Positions 22,858 through 34,855 of a stretch of DNA of 64,000 nucleotides are shown piece after piece; positions within the stretch are counted from its first letter, which is position 1, and every line of letters begins with the position of its first letter. The notes beneath the pieces were generated by a model. That model searched no databases. It was not told where the DNA came from and worked only from the letters and a program-made list of their open reading frames with translations. The DNA is taken from the NCBI GenBank assembly GCA_029891385.1, contig CM057225.1, forward strand, positions 78,455,887 through 78,519,886, read 5' to 3'. A program made the position numbers and the translations under genes. The DNA comes from Erythroxylum novogranatense (taxonomy: Eukaryota; Streptophyta; Magnoliopsida; Malpighiales; Erythroxylaceae).

Positions 22858-25800
22858 TGTAGCACCCCCTTACCATAGAGTACCCACCGGAACGCCCGTA
22901 GGTCATTCCGGTACATATTCTACGATAAGAGACCACTACTGACAACCACCACTAACTCCTCATGGCATCACAATAATAAAACAGTAATAAGAAATTGGTA
23001 ACTTTTTAAAACCAAACTGTACTTCATTTCATTTCATCAAACTCAGTAATCTACAAACTGTCAGTATTTTTAGTATGTACATGTTCCAAAACACTTTACA
23101 CTAAGTACCATACAGTAAGGCACAAATAACAGTTCTACTACAAGTCTCCAAAAGAAAGCCCAGCTGACCGACCTTTGAGCCATAGCCTCTCTCTCCAATC
23201 CGATGTACAAGGCTCTACAGTCCTGAGGGAGGGAGCTATCAGTCTATGCTTAATCCTGAAAAAAATAGATTGCAATTTTGGATGAGTTTGCAAACTCAAT
23301 GAGGAACCATCATCGATGGTTCTCCCAATTCATGCATCACACAAGCATGTTACATACCACAATGATAATGATAATACTGACACATCAATATTACAACACA
23401 AGACAAGTATCACAATCCAAGAATACGGCTACGTGAGTCATATAGTCCCGTCATGTAGAGTAAAAACTATTTCAGATAAGCATTCCAGTATGCAATGCAC
23501 ATGTGACTCTTTTTCAGCTTTATTTCAAAGTTGTGACCGAGCGCTTAAACAAAGTCGGTGATCAAGAGACGCGGCGTCTAGGAGGATTATCTCCTTCGAT
23601 CTATAGGCTCGTTTTGATGTCGATGGCGACTCGGTTCACAATTATTCTTTATCGCTTTATGATCCGTGGATGAATGCATATGCCCAATTACACATCCCGT
23701 AAATGCTAATAATTCACACCAATTAACAATCAAGATCTCACAAGTAATCACTATTGACTTCACAAGTAATCCACGAATCCCAAAGAAGGGTAAACAAATC
23801 ACATTAAACAAATAGATTGAGATAACCACCTAGGTTACTCACCTATTACTCCGAGCTAATGCCGGGAAGTCTCTGCGATGTCGGTCGAACGACGCTCCAA
23901 TTGGGCCTCTATAAGAATCAAAGAAGATAATAGTCACTACTTATCCCATCCGAACTAGTAACGATGCATATGTAGGTGAAAATGCATATTCATGATATTC
24001 CCGGCCCTAATTTCATTTTTTTCCATCATAAAAATCCGTTTAAAAATTAAAAATCTAATGGCGCTGACAGTACTCAATGCGGACCTCTATAGGTCCAAAA
24101 ATAAATAAAACAGTGACCAGAAAACATTAAACCGGACCCACGTTAATTTTCCGTCCAAAAATTCCCAATTTCTCATAAAATGAAATTCAATGATTCACAA
24201 ATCCGATTCCTCAAGAATCAGGTCAATCAGATGTCGGACGGAAAAGTTATGAGCAAAAGAAGGAAAAATACACATCCTAGTCGACTAGTGCAGGTTGTAG
24301 TCGACTAGTGCAGGAAAAACACATGTCCTAGTCGACTAGTGCAGGTTGTAGTCGACTAGTCCAGGAATCCTAGTCGACTAGCCTTATTAAAATGACAAAT
24401 CTGAAACAATTTTCTCCGACATGCCAACTTGTTTAGGCCATAACGCCCTACTCCGAACTCCAAGTTGGATAAATTTGGGTCTATTTTATAGAGAAAAGAG
24501 AGCTCTACAAGTTTTATGAAGGACACAAAAGCCAATTTCACCTCTAAGGGTGTCAAAAATGCAATCAAAGTTACTGCCCAGTCAATGGGTTCTAAAACAG
24601 TACAGTATCTTGTAAATTCAATAACTTCTCATTTACTTTGTAAGAAATTACAAAATAAATATGCTCAGAAATATCCTAATGTTATCTACAACTTTAATGA
24701 ACAAACCAAAATCAAATGCAATTTTTAACTAGGTCAAATAATTCAATCAATGATGTTGCCCCAGAAATCACCCAATCTGACAAGAATGTTCTATCAAGCA
24801 TAACTCCCTGTAGACAAGTCAAAAAAATCACTACCTTATATCTTGGAAAGATAAAACCACATAATTCAAGTTTCATGAAGAGCTTAAGAGCCAATTCCAT
24901 CTCTAACCAATTCAAAACTGTTATGCAAGTTTCGCCATGATCGTTAGCTAACACCTTTATGCAGGTTCAGGTTTTGAAAACTCATAACTCCCAAATCTGA
25001 TCTCCAAATATTACATGCTATATACCATTTTCAAGATAAATGTTTCCTATACAACTCTTCAGAAGATCACTCAAGCTAATTCAATTTACAGAAATTGCTA
25101 AAATTGCTTCCAATCAGGATGCTCACAAATCTGACACTTAGGCTAGGTTTCACCACCATGTACAAAATCAGTCAATAGTTAACAGTGGATATCTCCCAAT
25201 ATACATATCAAAAAATTGCAAACTCAGTGGCAATGGAAAGCTAACAATATAGGCTTCAACTTTCATGAAGATCATGTTTCCTAATTCCTTCTCAATTAAT
25301 TCAGAAAAATCATCAAAACTCTAGGTTATGTAGTTCGGTTACTGTTCATTCCAGCCATCAGCAGTAACTTTCCATGCTAAATTTCACCCTCTTAAGACTA
25401 AAATTAGACAACACCTATTTCACACAAAAATGTAGCCAACAAGCCAAAGTTTAATTTAGCACAAACCTCATCTCATTTGCATACCTACACAATGAGTTAT
25501 GCTCAAAACAGTGTAATTGGTTAAAACCAAAATTTCCAGCTTTGGTACTAAACTTAGCTTCTATCATTTCCAATGCCAATAACACATCACTAAGCATTCA
25601 AATGAACACAAAATCATTCCCTACAACATTCATACATTCACTAGGGCTAATAGTCACAATTTGGCAGCATTAAACTCTTAATTTATATGCAAGATTAGTC
25701 ACCAATATTCAACCCAAATTCAAGCTAAACATTCATTCAATCCTACTACTTCATCAAGCCATACATAACATACCCTTATACCCAACAATTCCACCTATAA

Positions 25801-26715
25801 TTCTCATCAAATTAATGCATCAATAATCACAATAAATGCCCCATAATTCCCATTGCATGCTTCTAACTACCAAGTCATTAAATTCATAATCAAATCATAA
25901 TTAAAGCTTAACAACACAACTTACCTAATTCAAGCTTTTCCAAATGAATACTCTAACTCTTCTCCAATTACTTTACTTCTTCACTTCTCATACACATGCA
26001 CAACTTCATCAACTTGAACACTTAAGGAGGAAGAAAAGAAGAGCAAGAGAGCTAGGAAAAGAAAAGAAATTTCGATGGAGATGAAAAGAAGTGGAGATTT
26101 TCTATGATGGGGGAAACAATGAGCAATAACTCTTCTTCCTTTATCCCTTTAATGAGAATCCACCAAATCACAAGGAGAAGAAGAAGACAAAAGCCTTAAA
26201 TAGGTAGGACACTTGGCAATTTTGAGAAAAAGAAAAAAAAAGATAAAAGACAAAAACTTTTTATTAAACCCTAATGCAATTTGACCCATTCTAGTCCAAT
26301 GACCCTAATTTCAATCCCAAAATAATATACCCAATATTATAATGCCATCGGATAGAAATTTTAACCATCAAAATCAACCGTTCATGCGTTTACGATTTTT
26401 TCGGTCCGAAAATTTTCTCCGGAAAATTCCAGAAAATTTTCTAAAAATTCCTTAAAATATAAAACACTCAATGGCGCACTCAGAATAATTTTTCAAACCC
26501 AAGAACCACGTGAATCACACTAAAATTACATTAGGCACGAAAATCGGGAATGTCATGTATGCATGTACAGTAATTTCATGTGCATAAAATTCACTGTGTA
26601 TCAATACTAGTATGCATGAACAGTCCTATGCATGAACAGTCCTATTAAATCCCAATCCATCTCATCCTATGCCAAATTACCATTCTATCATTCCCGTTGA
26701 GGATAAGATGTTACA
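22858..26715 (-). repeat. 3' LTR of chromovirus element 2
   Basis: It starts TGTAGCACC on the plus strand and ends GATGTTACA next to the polypurine tract, and has the same internal order as the LTRs of element 1 but a diverged sequence. The palindrome cassette at 24277-24381 holds five copies of a TAGTCGACTA core. The conserved AACCATCATCGATGGTT lies at 23305. There is no second copy in the window because the other end of the element is deleted. Confidence 0.9.
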
Positions 26716-26717
26716 AT

Positions 26718-26728
26718 TCCCCCCTCCT
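26718..26728 (-). other. Polypurine tract of element 2
   Basis: Minus strand AGGAGGGGGGA three bases before the LTR start, in the same position as in element 1. Confidence 0.85.
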
Positions 26729-26779
26729 AATAAAAGAATTTCATCCGCGAAATTCGTACCTGGTTGATCGAATAGATGA

Positions 26780-27299
26780 GGATACTGTCTCCTCATATGC
26801 TCCTCGGTCTCCCAAGTGGCCTCCTCAATAATGATTTCTCCGCATCACTTTCACCAAGGAATACTCTTATGCCTCAACTGTTTCACCTGAGACCCGACAA
26901 TCTGGATTGGCTCCTCAACATAACTCAGATTACTAGATACCTCAATCTCCTGAGCTGGTATCACATGTGTCGGATCTGATCGATATCTAGGGAGCATACT
27001 CACGTGGAAGACGTCATGTAACTGAGACATCTCACTCGATAAAGCCAACTTATAGGCCAAAGGTCATATCCTCTCAGTGATCTCACATAGACCAATGTAC
27101 CTAGGGCTTAACTTTCCCTTTTTTCCAAATCTCAGTACACCACGCCACGGTGACACCCTTAAGAATACCCTGTCTCCCACATTATATTCCATCTCCCTCC
27201 TGTTCTGATCCACATAACTCTTCTGTCTATCCTGAGCCGCCTTGATGCGACTCCGAATAAGTTTCACCTTATCTACAGTATCCTGAATCAGCTCAGGAC
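26780..27299 (-). pseudogene. Integrase C-terminus and chromodomain region of element 2
   Basis: The minus-strand frame at 27064-27267 encodes the integrase C-terminal domain (KAAQDRQKSY, VGDRVFL, KLSPRYIGLCEI), whose conserved GPF motif reads GLC. The next frame (26851-27060) continues LALSSEMSQLHDVFHVSML and EEPIQIV..QVKQLRHKSIP, the lead-in to the chromodomain, which tethers integration to histone-marked chromatin. Stops and a frame change separate the pieces. The Copia element inserted just upstream, at 27304, cuts integrase here; the rest is at 37289 onwards. Confidence 0.9.
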
Positions 27300-27304
27300 C
27301 CTCA

Positions 27305-29137
27305 TGTTAAAGTAGTGCCCTGAAGGCAATCGCCTTTAGCGCATTTTGTACAAAGTTGTGTACATACTTTATGAATAAATAAAGAAAGGCATATTTCATT
27401 AACTTGCTGTTCATTATTTATGAATGGATATTGATCTATAAGCAAATTAATGAAGTCCATGATATATGACATAGCATGAAGGAAATTATGATGTGATCAT
27501 ACTATCGAGATTCCTATCATGTGTAATTATGTCAAGATTCAAATTATCCCTAGTTATAGGATTACCGAGACCGGATATCGGTAATCCGAGAGACTAGTAC
27601 ATCTCAAGCTCCTTGATTTGATCAAGCTATGGATTTCGTGTCGTAAATATGAGATATTTAGGTTGAGATGTGGAAGCTTACTAGAGGTAGTAAGTACATT
27701 GATGACCTGCTATGAGATCATCACATGGATGTCCTATTCTAATGTCGTTGATAATCTCTTCATAGAATGGTGCAAGTATCCTTAGACTTGAGGTGCTCAA
27801 GGATACCTTGATACCGATTCCGTGCTTTGACTCCATTCCTTGTTGCCTTACGAGAGGTCGCTCATAGGGTGGTGATTGGGTACAACTTGAGGTATTCAAA
27901 GGTAATTGAGTAGCCAATAGAGGATTCACCACTTCGTGATAGCGAGTAAGATGATACGCATGGCCTCTTGTCGTGGTCATTACTGGAAGTCTCTCGTCGG
28001 AGCATATATGTCATGAAGAATGTCTTCATTGTCATATTAAGTAATGAGTCCCGTGACAAGAACTGAAATCACTGGACTAGATTTGACGTAGTCACCTAGT
28101 AAGAGTTGACACATTGCCCATACTCATAACCAAGTGGGGTATAGCATGGTAAAAGGACGAATTGCACGGAATTGTCTATGGAAAGGTTCGTGATATGGTT
28201 CATGATGAATACATGTTCATTCGTCAAACCAATTACTTTCCGTCAATTGGGGTCATGATGTGTTGCTAGATACCGCCATGACTTGCTTGGATTAAGTGTT
28301 AATCTAAGTGGCCAACATAACCGGAACCTAATGGGTCACACGATAAGAGTGTCTCTGAGAATTCAGTAAAATAGTTTTGGACAGAGTTCCAATATATGGA
28401 GAGCAAAAGGATTAAATGGATCCCGATGAGATCGAGATATGTCCCGATGAGATCGCGACATCAATATTGCTGGAAAAGATTTTCGGGGGTTTTTCCCATA
28501 CCGGGACCCGGTAGGATCGACCCCAGTGTGACTGGACCACTTCAGCAGTTATATACATATATATATATGAGTAATTAATTAAAGAATTAATATATATATA
28601 TATATATGTGTGTGTGTACACGTTGATGATGGAAGAAGCTTCCATTTCATGCTTAGTCATCAATTCATTAAATGACAAAAAGACAAAATAAAGGAGAAGA
28701 GAAGAGCATGATCGTGGATTCTTGAATAAGAAGGAAAAAAATGAAAGAGTTTCCTCTCCTTGAAAAATGATCATCGTGGGTTTTAGTGAAAACCTAAGGA
28801 TTTGAAGAGAAAGAGTTTCTCTCTCAAGTTTCATCATCTTTCAAGCTCTTCTCCAAGGCTTCACTTCCTCCATCATCGTTGGTTTCCAAGCTCTCCAAGA
28901 ACAAGGTAAGATCTAGCAGTCTTCAACTTGTTCTAGCTATTCTCGGATCAAAGGGTTTGCCCCGGTTAGGTTCTCCGATCTCTGCGTGGATACCGTTAGA
29001 GACGGTCTCCTTTGGCCGTTATGGTTTGAGTTTGTTGTATAGACACATGGATCCTGGCTTTCGGGAAGGTCCCGGAATAAAAAAATTTTGTTTTCCGCAC
29101 TGTGGGAATGTGATGCTCACACCGGGATTTTCCTACA
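27305..29137 (+). repeat. 5' LTR of the Copia element
   Basis: Ends TTTTCCTACA one base before the primer site. It contains an AT-rich palindromic stretch (28556-28606, core TTAATTAAAGAATTAA) followed by a TG run. Compared with the 3' LTR, one-base insertions or deletions are about as common as substitutions, which is unusual. Confidence 0.93.
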
Positions 29138-29138
29138 G

Positions 29139-29151
29139 TGGTATCAGAGCC
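29139..29151 (+). other. Primer-binding site, initiator tRNA-Met, of the Copia element
   Basis: TGGTATCAGAGCC, one base after the 5' LTR end. Confidence 0.93.
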
Positions 29152-30257
29152 ACTTGTGTCGTATATAACGAAGAAATCATGACTAGGTCGGAGTTGCCTA
29201 TTGCTTGTGACGATGATGCATGTTGATTGTGTGAATTTCGAATTCAGTATAGAAGTATAGTTTTCAAAATTTTCTTAACCAGATATGTTCACAAGATGTT
29301 GTTGCATATGTCTGTGGAAACTCGGAATTTATCAATGTGATTTGATATGGTTTTGCTAATTTATTCCCCAATGTTCTGGTTGCTGTCTTTGTGCACATTC
29401 AATGAACAGGCATGCTTATAAATTCGAGAATAAATTGTAAAAAAAAATTTTTTGGATTTGCTTTTACCAACATGTCTCTAAGATGTTGATGAATGTCTAT
29501 GAGAATGAAAAAATGTTTTCGAGGTGATTTACTATTTATTTGAGAATTTATTGTGTGCTGCTGGGAATAACTGTGTTGAAGAACACAGATTCTACATTGG
29601 CTTTGTTGCTGAGGTTGGATGAGTTTTTGATGGAAATAAATCCTGAACAAATTCATGGAACATGTTGTGAACATTTTGTAACCTCTTTAATTTTCTCATA
29701 ATTTATTGAAATTGTTTCAATGAGTTTTTCAAGCAAAACACAGAGCTTGGCAGTTTTGAGAAAGTTGCTGGAGCTGTTTTGTTTGGAATGATAAATTGTG
29801 TATTTCTCAATTCCAATGCCTTGGATCATTTTTAATGTGATTAAAAATGTTTTATATTGATGTTGTATGCTTTCCAAATTTAATTTCTTGAAATTGGGTT
29901 TCCAAAAATTTTCGGATGTCAAATATGTCACATTCGCGTCTCGTTAGTGTATTTCCTTGTCCTGATTATTTTGGTCGTCACAAATTTTGTGACCAGTGCC
30001 GAAGTAATCTTGATAAAGTTTAGACTACCTAGAGATAATTAGGGTGATAGTTTGATATTCTTAAATTATTTGAAGATCTGAATGAATAAGAGTGTATTCA
30101 TCAATTTCAAGTTTTTCATGTATAGTTTGACTATATATGGTAAGCATGGAACAATGAAAGTGTTTCATTAGTACATCATAATAAAGGATATTACACTTGG
30201 TATTGTGAATTGGAACTGCACGGATTGAGAAATTAGCCGATTAGATAGCAATTCCAC

Positions 30258-30475
30258 ATGGATAAGTCGACTAATAAAGATACAAGTCGACTTGTCCGTG
30301 CACTGTAGACACATAAGTCGACTTGCACAATGGTACAAGTCGACTTGTTCATGCACAGCTGCATAAGTCGACTTACATATGCATAAGTCGACTTACACAC
30401 TAGCATAAGTCGACTTACACATGCATAAGTCGACTTACACACTAGCATAAGTCGACTTACACATACACAAGTCGA
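30258..30475. repeat. Short tandem array of AAGTCGACTT palindromes
   Basis: About ten copies of a 10-bp palindrome (AAGTCGACTT, or TAAGTCGACTT), spaced roughly 20 bp, with spacers such as ACACATGCA, ACACACTAGCA and GTTCATGCACAGCTGC. The central block alternates two spacers in a higher-order unit of about 40 bp. The minus-strand reading is open across it, which is why spurious Cys-rich ORFs appear there. Confidence 0.85.
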
Positions 30476-30914
30476 CTTACAACATGCAAAGGTGGGATGA
30501 TGGATGATTTTAGGTATAAACTCAATGTGATTGATGAAATACCCTAAATCATTCCATATAGTCATGGTGATTAGAATCCTACGGCTTGGAGAAGAAGAAG
30601 ATGAGACCTGAAAAACCCTCAAATCATATGAAAACTAACGCCTTCCATTAATATGGGGAGAACCAGAGTTCTTATAGAGTTGGGTTGTTGGGTAAACCCA
30701 AGCTCACTCTATACGGATATGTTCGAACCATGAAAATAAGATTTTTGGATTAATGGGTCGGTTTTCACTAGAAGCATTGATTTGTTGAGTAAACTCAAGG
30801 TCAACGTGGACAGAGGCGAAATTGGGTAGTGTACATCAGATGTACGCGCATCAAGAGTTGATAACCCAATGTGTGTGCATACATCACGAGTTGATAGCAC
30901 TAGTCGATAGTTGC

Positions 30915-31094
30915 ATCTATGAAGCAATTGGTATGACCGATACCTGCCGATAGACCTAAGGTGGCTTGTTTGGTAAACCCAAGGTCATTTTAGTAATGTC
31001 GGATATCTATGATACAATTGGTATGACCGATACCTACCGATTGATCTAAGGTGGCTTGTTGGGTAAACCCAAGGTCATTTTAGTAATGTCGGAT
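30915..31094 (+). repeat. Two tandem copies of a 90-bp unit
   Basis: Unit 1 is 30915-31004 and unit 2 is 31005-31094. Both read from ATCTATGA..CAATTGGTATG through GGTCATTTTAGTAATG to GTCGGAT, with only a handful of differences. A shorter related phrase (GGGTAAACCCAAG) also occurs at about 30690. Confidence 0.9.
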
Positions 31095-31265
31095 ATCGAC
31101 CCACTAGGACATTTTGTCATAATGTTTCTTGGATTCGTACTGAGGGTTATGGATTCTTTGAAACTAGTGGGAGCCATATGCATGTCATGCAAGTCCTTAT
31201 GATCATGCATGTAATTCTATTCTAACATTCATTATAAAGCTTCCTCCTCCATCCACGTTGCAACA

Positions 31266-31328
31266 TATATATATATATATTAATTAATTCTTTAATTAAT
31301 TAACAATATATATATATATATATATATA
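31266..31328. repeat. AT-rich palindrome in the Copia leader
   Basis: Alternating TA runs on both sides of a core AATTAATTCTTTAATTAATT that is near-palindromic. The core is the exact reverse complement of the core in the LTR AT stretch (AATTAATTAAAGAATTAATT, 36723-36742). Confidence 0.8.
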
Positions 31329-31543
31329 AAGTGCCTAACATGGAAGCCCACGCATCTAAGCATTTAATGGTCTTTAAAAGGTTAAAGACAAATGGCATTT
31401 GATGAGTAGGGAATAGGATTGTCGTTGGTTTTAATAAAAAGAAGAGAGGTTTTTGGAAAACCCAAGAGAGAAATGTGATTTTCTCATCAACGACCATCTT
31501 CTTCACCAAGATTCTTTCTCTCTTTCCCTATAGGTTATTGAAG

Positions 31544-32330
31544 ATGACTTCCAGTGTGAACTTGCGCTCGCTTATGGACTCGAACAAATTAAATGGACCC
31601 AACTTTCTAGATTGGCTGAGAAATCTGAGAATTGTTCTCAGGTCAGAGGAACTAGGATATGTCCTAGATGTTTCACTTCCTGATCCACCTGCTGCTGATG
31701 CTTCTGATGAGGATCAGAAAGGATATCGTAAGCATCTTAAAGACAGTGACATGGCTACCTGCATTATGCTTGCCTCGATGTCACCAGAGCTGCAGAAGCG
31801 GCATGAGTCTATGGATGCTAATACTATAGTGTTTCATCTTAGGGAACTGTTTCATGAGCAAGCTCGGTCTGAAAGGTTCGAGACCTCGAGGCTACTCTTC
31901 ACGACTAAGATGACTCCAGGTTCATCTGCAGTGCAATATGCACTGAAGATGAATGGGTATATTGAGAGGTTGGCTGTCTTAGGTTTTGTTATGGATTATG
32001 AATTAAGTGTTGACTTAATTCTGGTTGGATTGTCTGATAGTTATTCACAGTTTGTGTTAAACTATCGGATGAACCAAATATCCACGACAATCCTCGAGTT
32101 GATCAATCTGCCAAGACAATGAGCAATCTATCAAGAAGGATAGCAAGCAAGTGCTTATGGTGGACTCTTCTTCCGGTTCAAAGAAAAGAAGTCAAGAAGA
32201 AAAGGTCTAAGAAAAAAGGAAGTCTAGCCAAGAAGAAATCCAAAGAAATCGCACTAAAGGAACTTGCTTCCATCAGAAAGACCGCCACCGAAGCGGAACG
32301 TAAAGTCTATCCGAAGAATTGAAGCGTAAG
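31544..32330 (+). pseudogene. Copia gag
   Basis: The ATG at 31544 opens a frame typical of Copia gag: an N-terminal LNGPNFLDWLRNLRIVL motif, a middle segment with RELFHEQARSERFE, and a C-terminal DYELSVDLILVGLSDSYSQF segment. This is the capsid-like domain (UBN2/gag family). The main frame ends at 32121. The continuation (QSIKKDSKQVLMVDSSSG, a Lys-rich stretch, then a remnant of the CCHC zinc knuckle starting GTCFH at about 32262) needs several frame changes, each of one base. A functional copy would be one long gag-pol frame. Confidence 0.9.
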
Positions 32331-32345
32331 AAGGCATCGATGCCT

Positions 32346-33960
32346 CGACTTCTTCAGGTATGTTTGTCATTGAGGTTAATACTGTTTCTGACCATAACAT
32401 ATGGGTATTAGATACCGTTTGTGGCTCACACATATGCAATGATATGCAGGGCCTCAGGGGCAGTAGACAGCTCATGAAGGGAGAACTAGACCTGCGTGTA
32501 GGAAATGGAGCAAGAGTTGTTGCATTAGCCGTAGGTACTTATTTCTTGTCACTCCCCAATGGGCTTGTAATTAAATTGGATGAATGTTATTTTGTACCTG
32601 TATTAACAAAGAACATATTGTCTGTTTCTTATTTAAATAGAGCTGGTTTCTATGTGACTTTTAGTAACAATGGTTGTTCTATTAGTTTGAATGGAATGCT
32701 TTATGGTACTGGTACATTATGCAATGGAATTTACATATTAGATATGTCACATCCAATTATGAATGTCAATGACACGAAAAGACATAAACGAGATAATTTA
32801 AAATCAACTTACTTATGGCATTGTCGCCTTGGCCATATAAATGAGAGACACATAGCTAAGCTCCATAAGAGTGGAAGTTTAGGGTCATTTGATTATGAAT
32901 CATATGACACATGCGAATCTTGTTTATTAGGCAAGATGACTAAATTACCCTTTAAGGGAAAGGGTGAACAAGCGATCGGAGTATTAGACCTAATACATTC
33001 GGATGTATGTGGTCCGATGTCCATCCATGCCGAAGTGGTTGTCTTTACTTCATTACCTTTATCGATGATTATTCTCGATATGGGTACCAGATGTCGATGA
33101 GATACAAATCAAGCATTTGAAAAGTTCAAACAATTCGAAATGAAGTAGAAAACCAACTTGGGAAAAGTATCAAGACATTACGATCGATCGTGGTGGGGAA
33201 TACTTAGACCAAGAGTTTTGGATTATCTCGAGATAATGGGATTTTATCTCAATGGACTCCTCCTTACACACCACCGCATAATGGTGTGGCGAAAGGAGAA
33301 ATCGAACCTTGTTAGACATGGTACGATCAATGATGGGCTTTGCAGTTACCAAAATCCTTTTGGGGTATGCACTGAGACAGCTTGTTTACTTGTTAAACAG
33401 AGTTCCATCAAAGACAGCTTGATGTTACTCCATATGAGATGTGGACTAACAAAATACCCTATCTTACTCATTTGAAAATTTGGGGTTGTCCCGCTTATGT
33501 GAAGCGCATACGGTCGAGATAAACTTGATGCAAAGTCCGACAAGTGTTTGTTCGTAGGATATCCTAAAGAAACAATGGGATATCAATTCTACCATGCCGA
33601 GGAACAAAAGGTGTTTGTTTCAAGCATGCTGTCTTTTTAGAGAAAGAGTTTCTTTTACAAGAAGACGGTGGGAGCAAAATTGAACTCAAGAAGTTCAGAT
33701 GCTCGAATGCACGCAGCATCAATCGCTCGAACTCAAACTGTGACTCATATGATGAAGTAATAGCTTCAACCTTCTACAACACACGAAATTGTAGGTCACA
33801 TAGATACGCCTGCTCTTCCAGAGATATGGATTTCGTGAATGAATAGAATGACGTATTGCTCATAGAAGATGATGAGCCTACCACCTATGAAGAGGTTACA
33901 AGAGTTCGAGTCGACAAATGGCTTCAAGCCATGAAGGCTGAAATGGATTCCATGTATGAA
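32346..33960 (+). pseudogene. Copia protease, GAG-pre-integrase and integrase
   Basis: The frame from 32360 starts with the protease active-site region, but the Asp-Thr-Gly triad reads LDTVCGSHIC, with Val in place of the catalytic-loop Gly. It continues into the GAG-pre-integrase zinc region (LWHCRLGHINERH, CESCLLGKMTKLPF) and the first integrase Asp (LIHSDVCGPM). From 33080 on, the integrase core survives only in pieces across three frames: a SDRGGEYL-like block near 33175, a PPYTPQHNGVA-like block near 33265, and a CLFVGYPKETMGY block near 33545. Order protease-integrase-RT is diagnostic of Copia. Confidence 0.9.
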
Positions 33961-34855
33961 AACCAAGTATAGATTTTGGTTGAGGCACCCGAAGGAATCA
34001 AACCCATAGGGTGCAAATGGGTTTTCAAAAAGAAAACCGACATAGATGGTAATGTAATTACCTATAAAGAAGGCTTGTGGCTAAAGGCTTTCGTCAAAGA
34101 CAAGGAGTTGACTACTGACGAGACCTTCACCCGAAGAGCAATGCTTAAATCCATTAGAATACTCCTAGCCATTGCCACTCATTATGATTATGAAATATGG
34201 CAAATGGATGTGAAGACGACTTTCCTAAATGGAAATCTAGCCGAGGATGTATATGACACAACCCGAGGGCTTCACCTCCTATGATGGCGAAAAGGTATGC
34301 AAGCTTCAGAAATCCATCTATGGATTGAAACAAGCATCCAGGAGTTGGAATATCCGTTTTGATAAGGTAATCAAAGAGTTTGGTTTCTCACAAAATCCGG
34401 ATGAACACTGTGTGTATAAGAAGGTTAATGGGACTGCAATCGTATTCCTTGTGCTGTATGTAGATGACATATTATTGCTAGGAAACGATGTCTCTATGCT
34501 ACAATCATTCAAGATTTGGTTGTCCAAACAATTTGCCATGAAAGACCTTGGTGAAGCAACTTATATCCTTGGGATAAAGATTTATAGAGATAGATCAAAA
34601 AGGTTTCTTGGTCTTCCACAATCAACGTACATAGACAAGATGCTTAAAAGGTTTAGCATGGAGCAATCCAAGAGAGGTTACCTTCCCGTGACTCATGGGA
34701 TAACGCTCTCGAAATCTATGTGTCCTAAGACACAAGATGAGAGGATGCGCATGAATATGATCCCGTATGCATCTGCGGTAGGATCTATCATGTATGCAAT
34801 GCTATGTACTAGACCCGATGTATCATATGCTCTAAGTGTTACGAGCAGATACTAA
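33961..34855 (+). pseudogene. Copia reverse transcriptase
   Basis: Two overlapping frames join at about 34250. The first has GCKWVFKKK and the catalytic QMDVKTTFLNG. The second has YGLKQASRSWN and the YVDD catalytic box (LVLYVDDILLLGND), then TRPDVSYALS. Both catalytic Asp blocks are intact; the N-terminal fingers region carries one TAG (33970-33972) and a one-base shift breaks the middle. RT copies the element RNA to DNA in the particle. Confidence 0.92.

Larger units (their letters stand above)
29152..31543 (+). other. Copia leader region (2.4 kb, non-coding)
   Basis: No long coding frame. It holds three repeat structures annotated separately: a GTCGAC-centred array at 30258-30475, a 90-bp tandem duplication at 30915-31094, and an AT hairpin at 31266-31328. 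The last about 250 bases before the gag ATG are CT/AG-rich. A leader this long probably carries packaging and translation signals, but none can be named from sequence alone. Confidence 0.6.

Noticed and set aside
28412..28837. 141-codon minus-strand ORF in the Copia LTR, with a copy at 36741-36983
   Set aside because: Composition reflects AT and CT runs of the LTR; it contains a TA-repeat translation and no domain. The second copy exists only because LTRs are repeated.
30258..30475. Regularly spaced palindromes resembling a CRISPR array
   Set aside because: The repeats are only 10 bp, the spacers are themselves repeats of two types, and the array sits in the leader of a plant Copia element. 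CRISPR arrays do not occur in plant nuclear DNA.
30168..30622. Cys/Ser-rich ORFs that look like small secreted peptides
   Set aside because: The reading frame is made by the GTCGAC array, and the repeats explain the composition.
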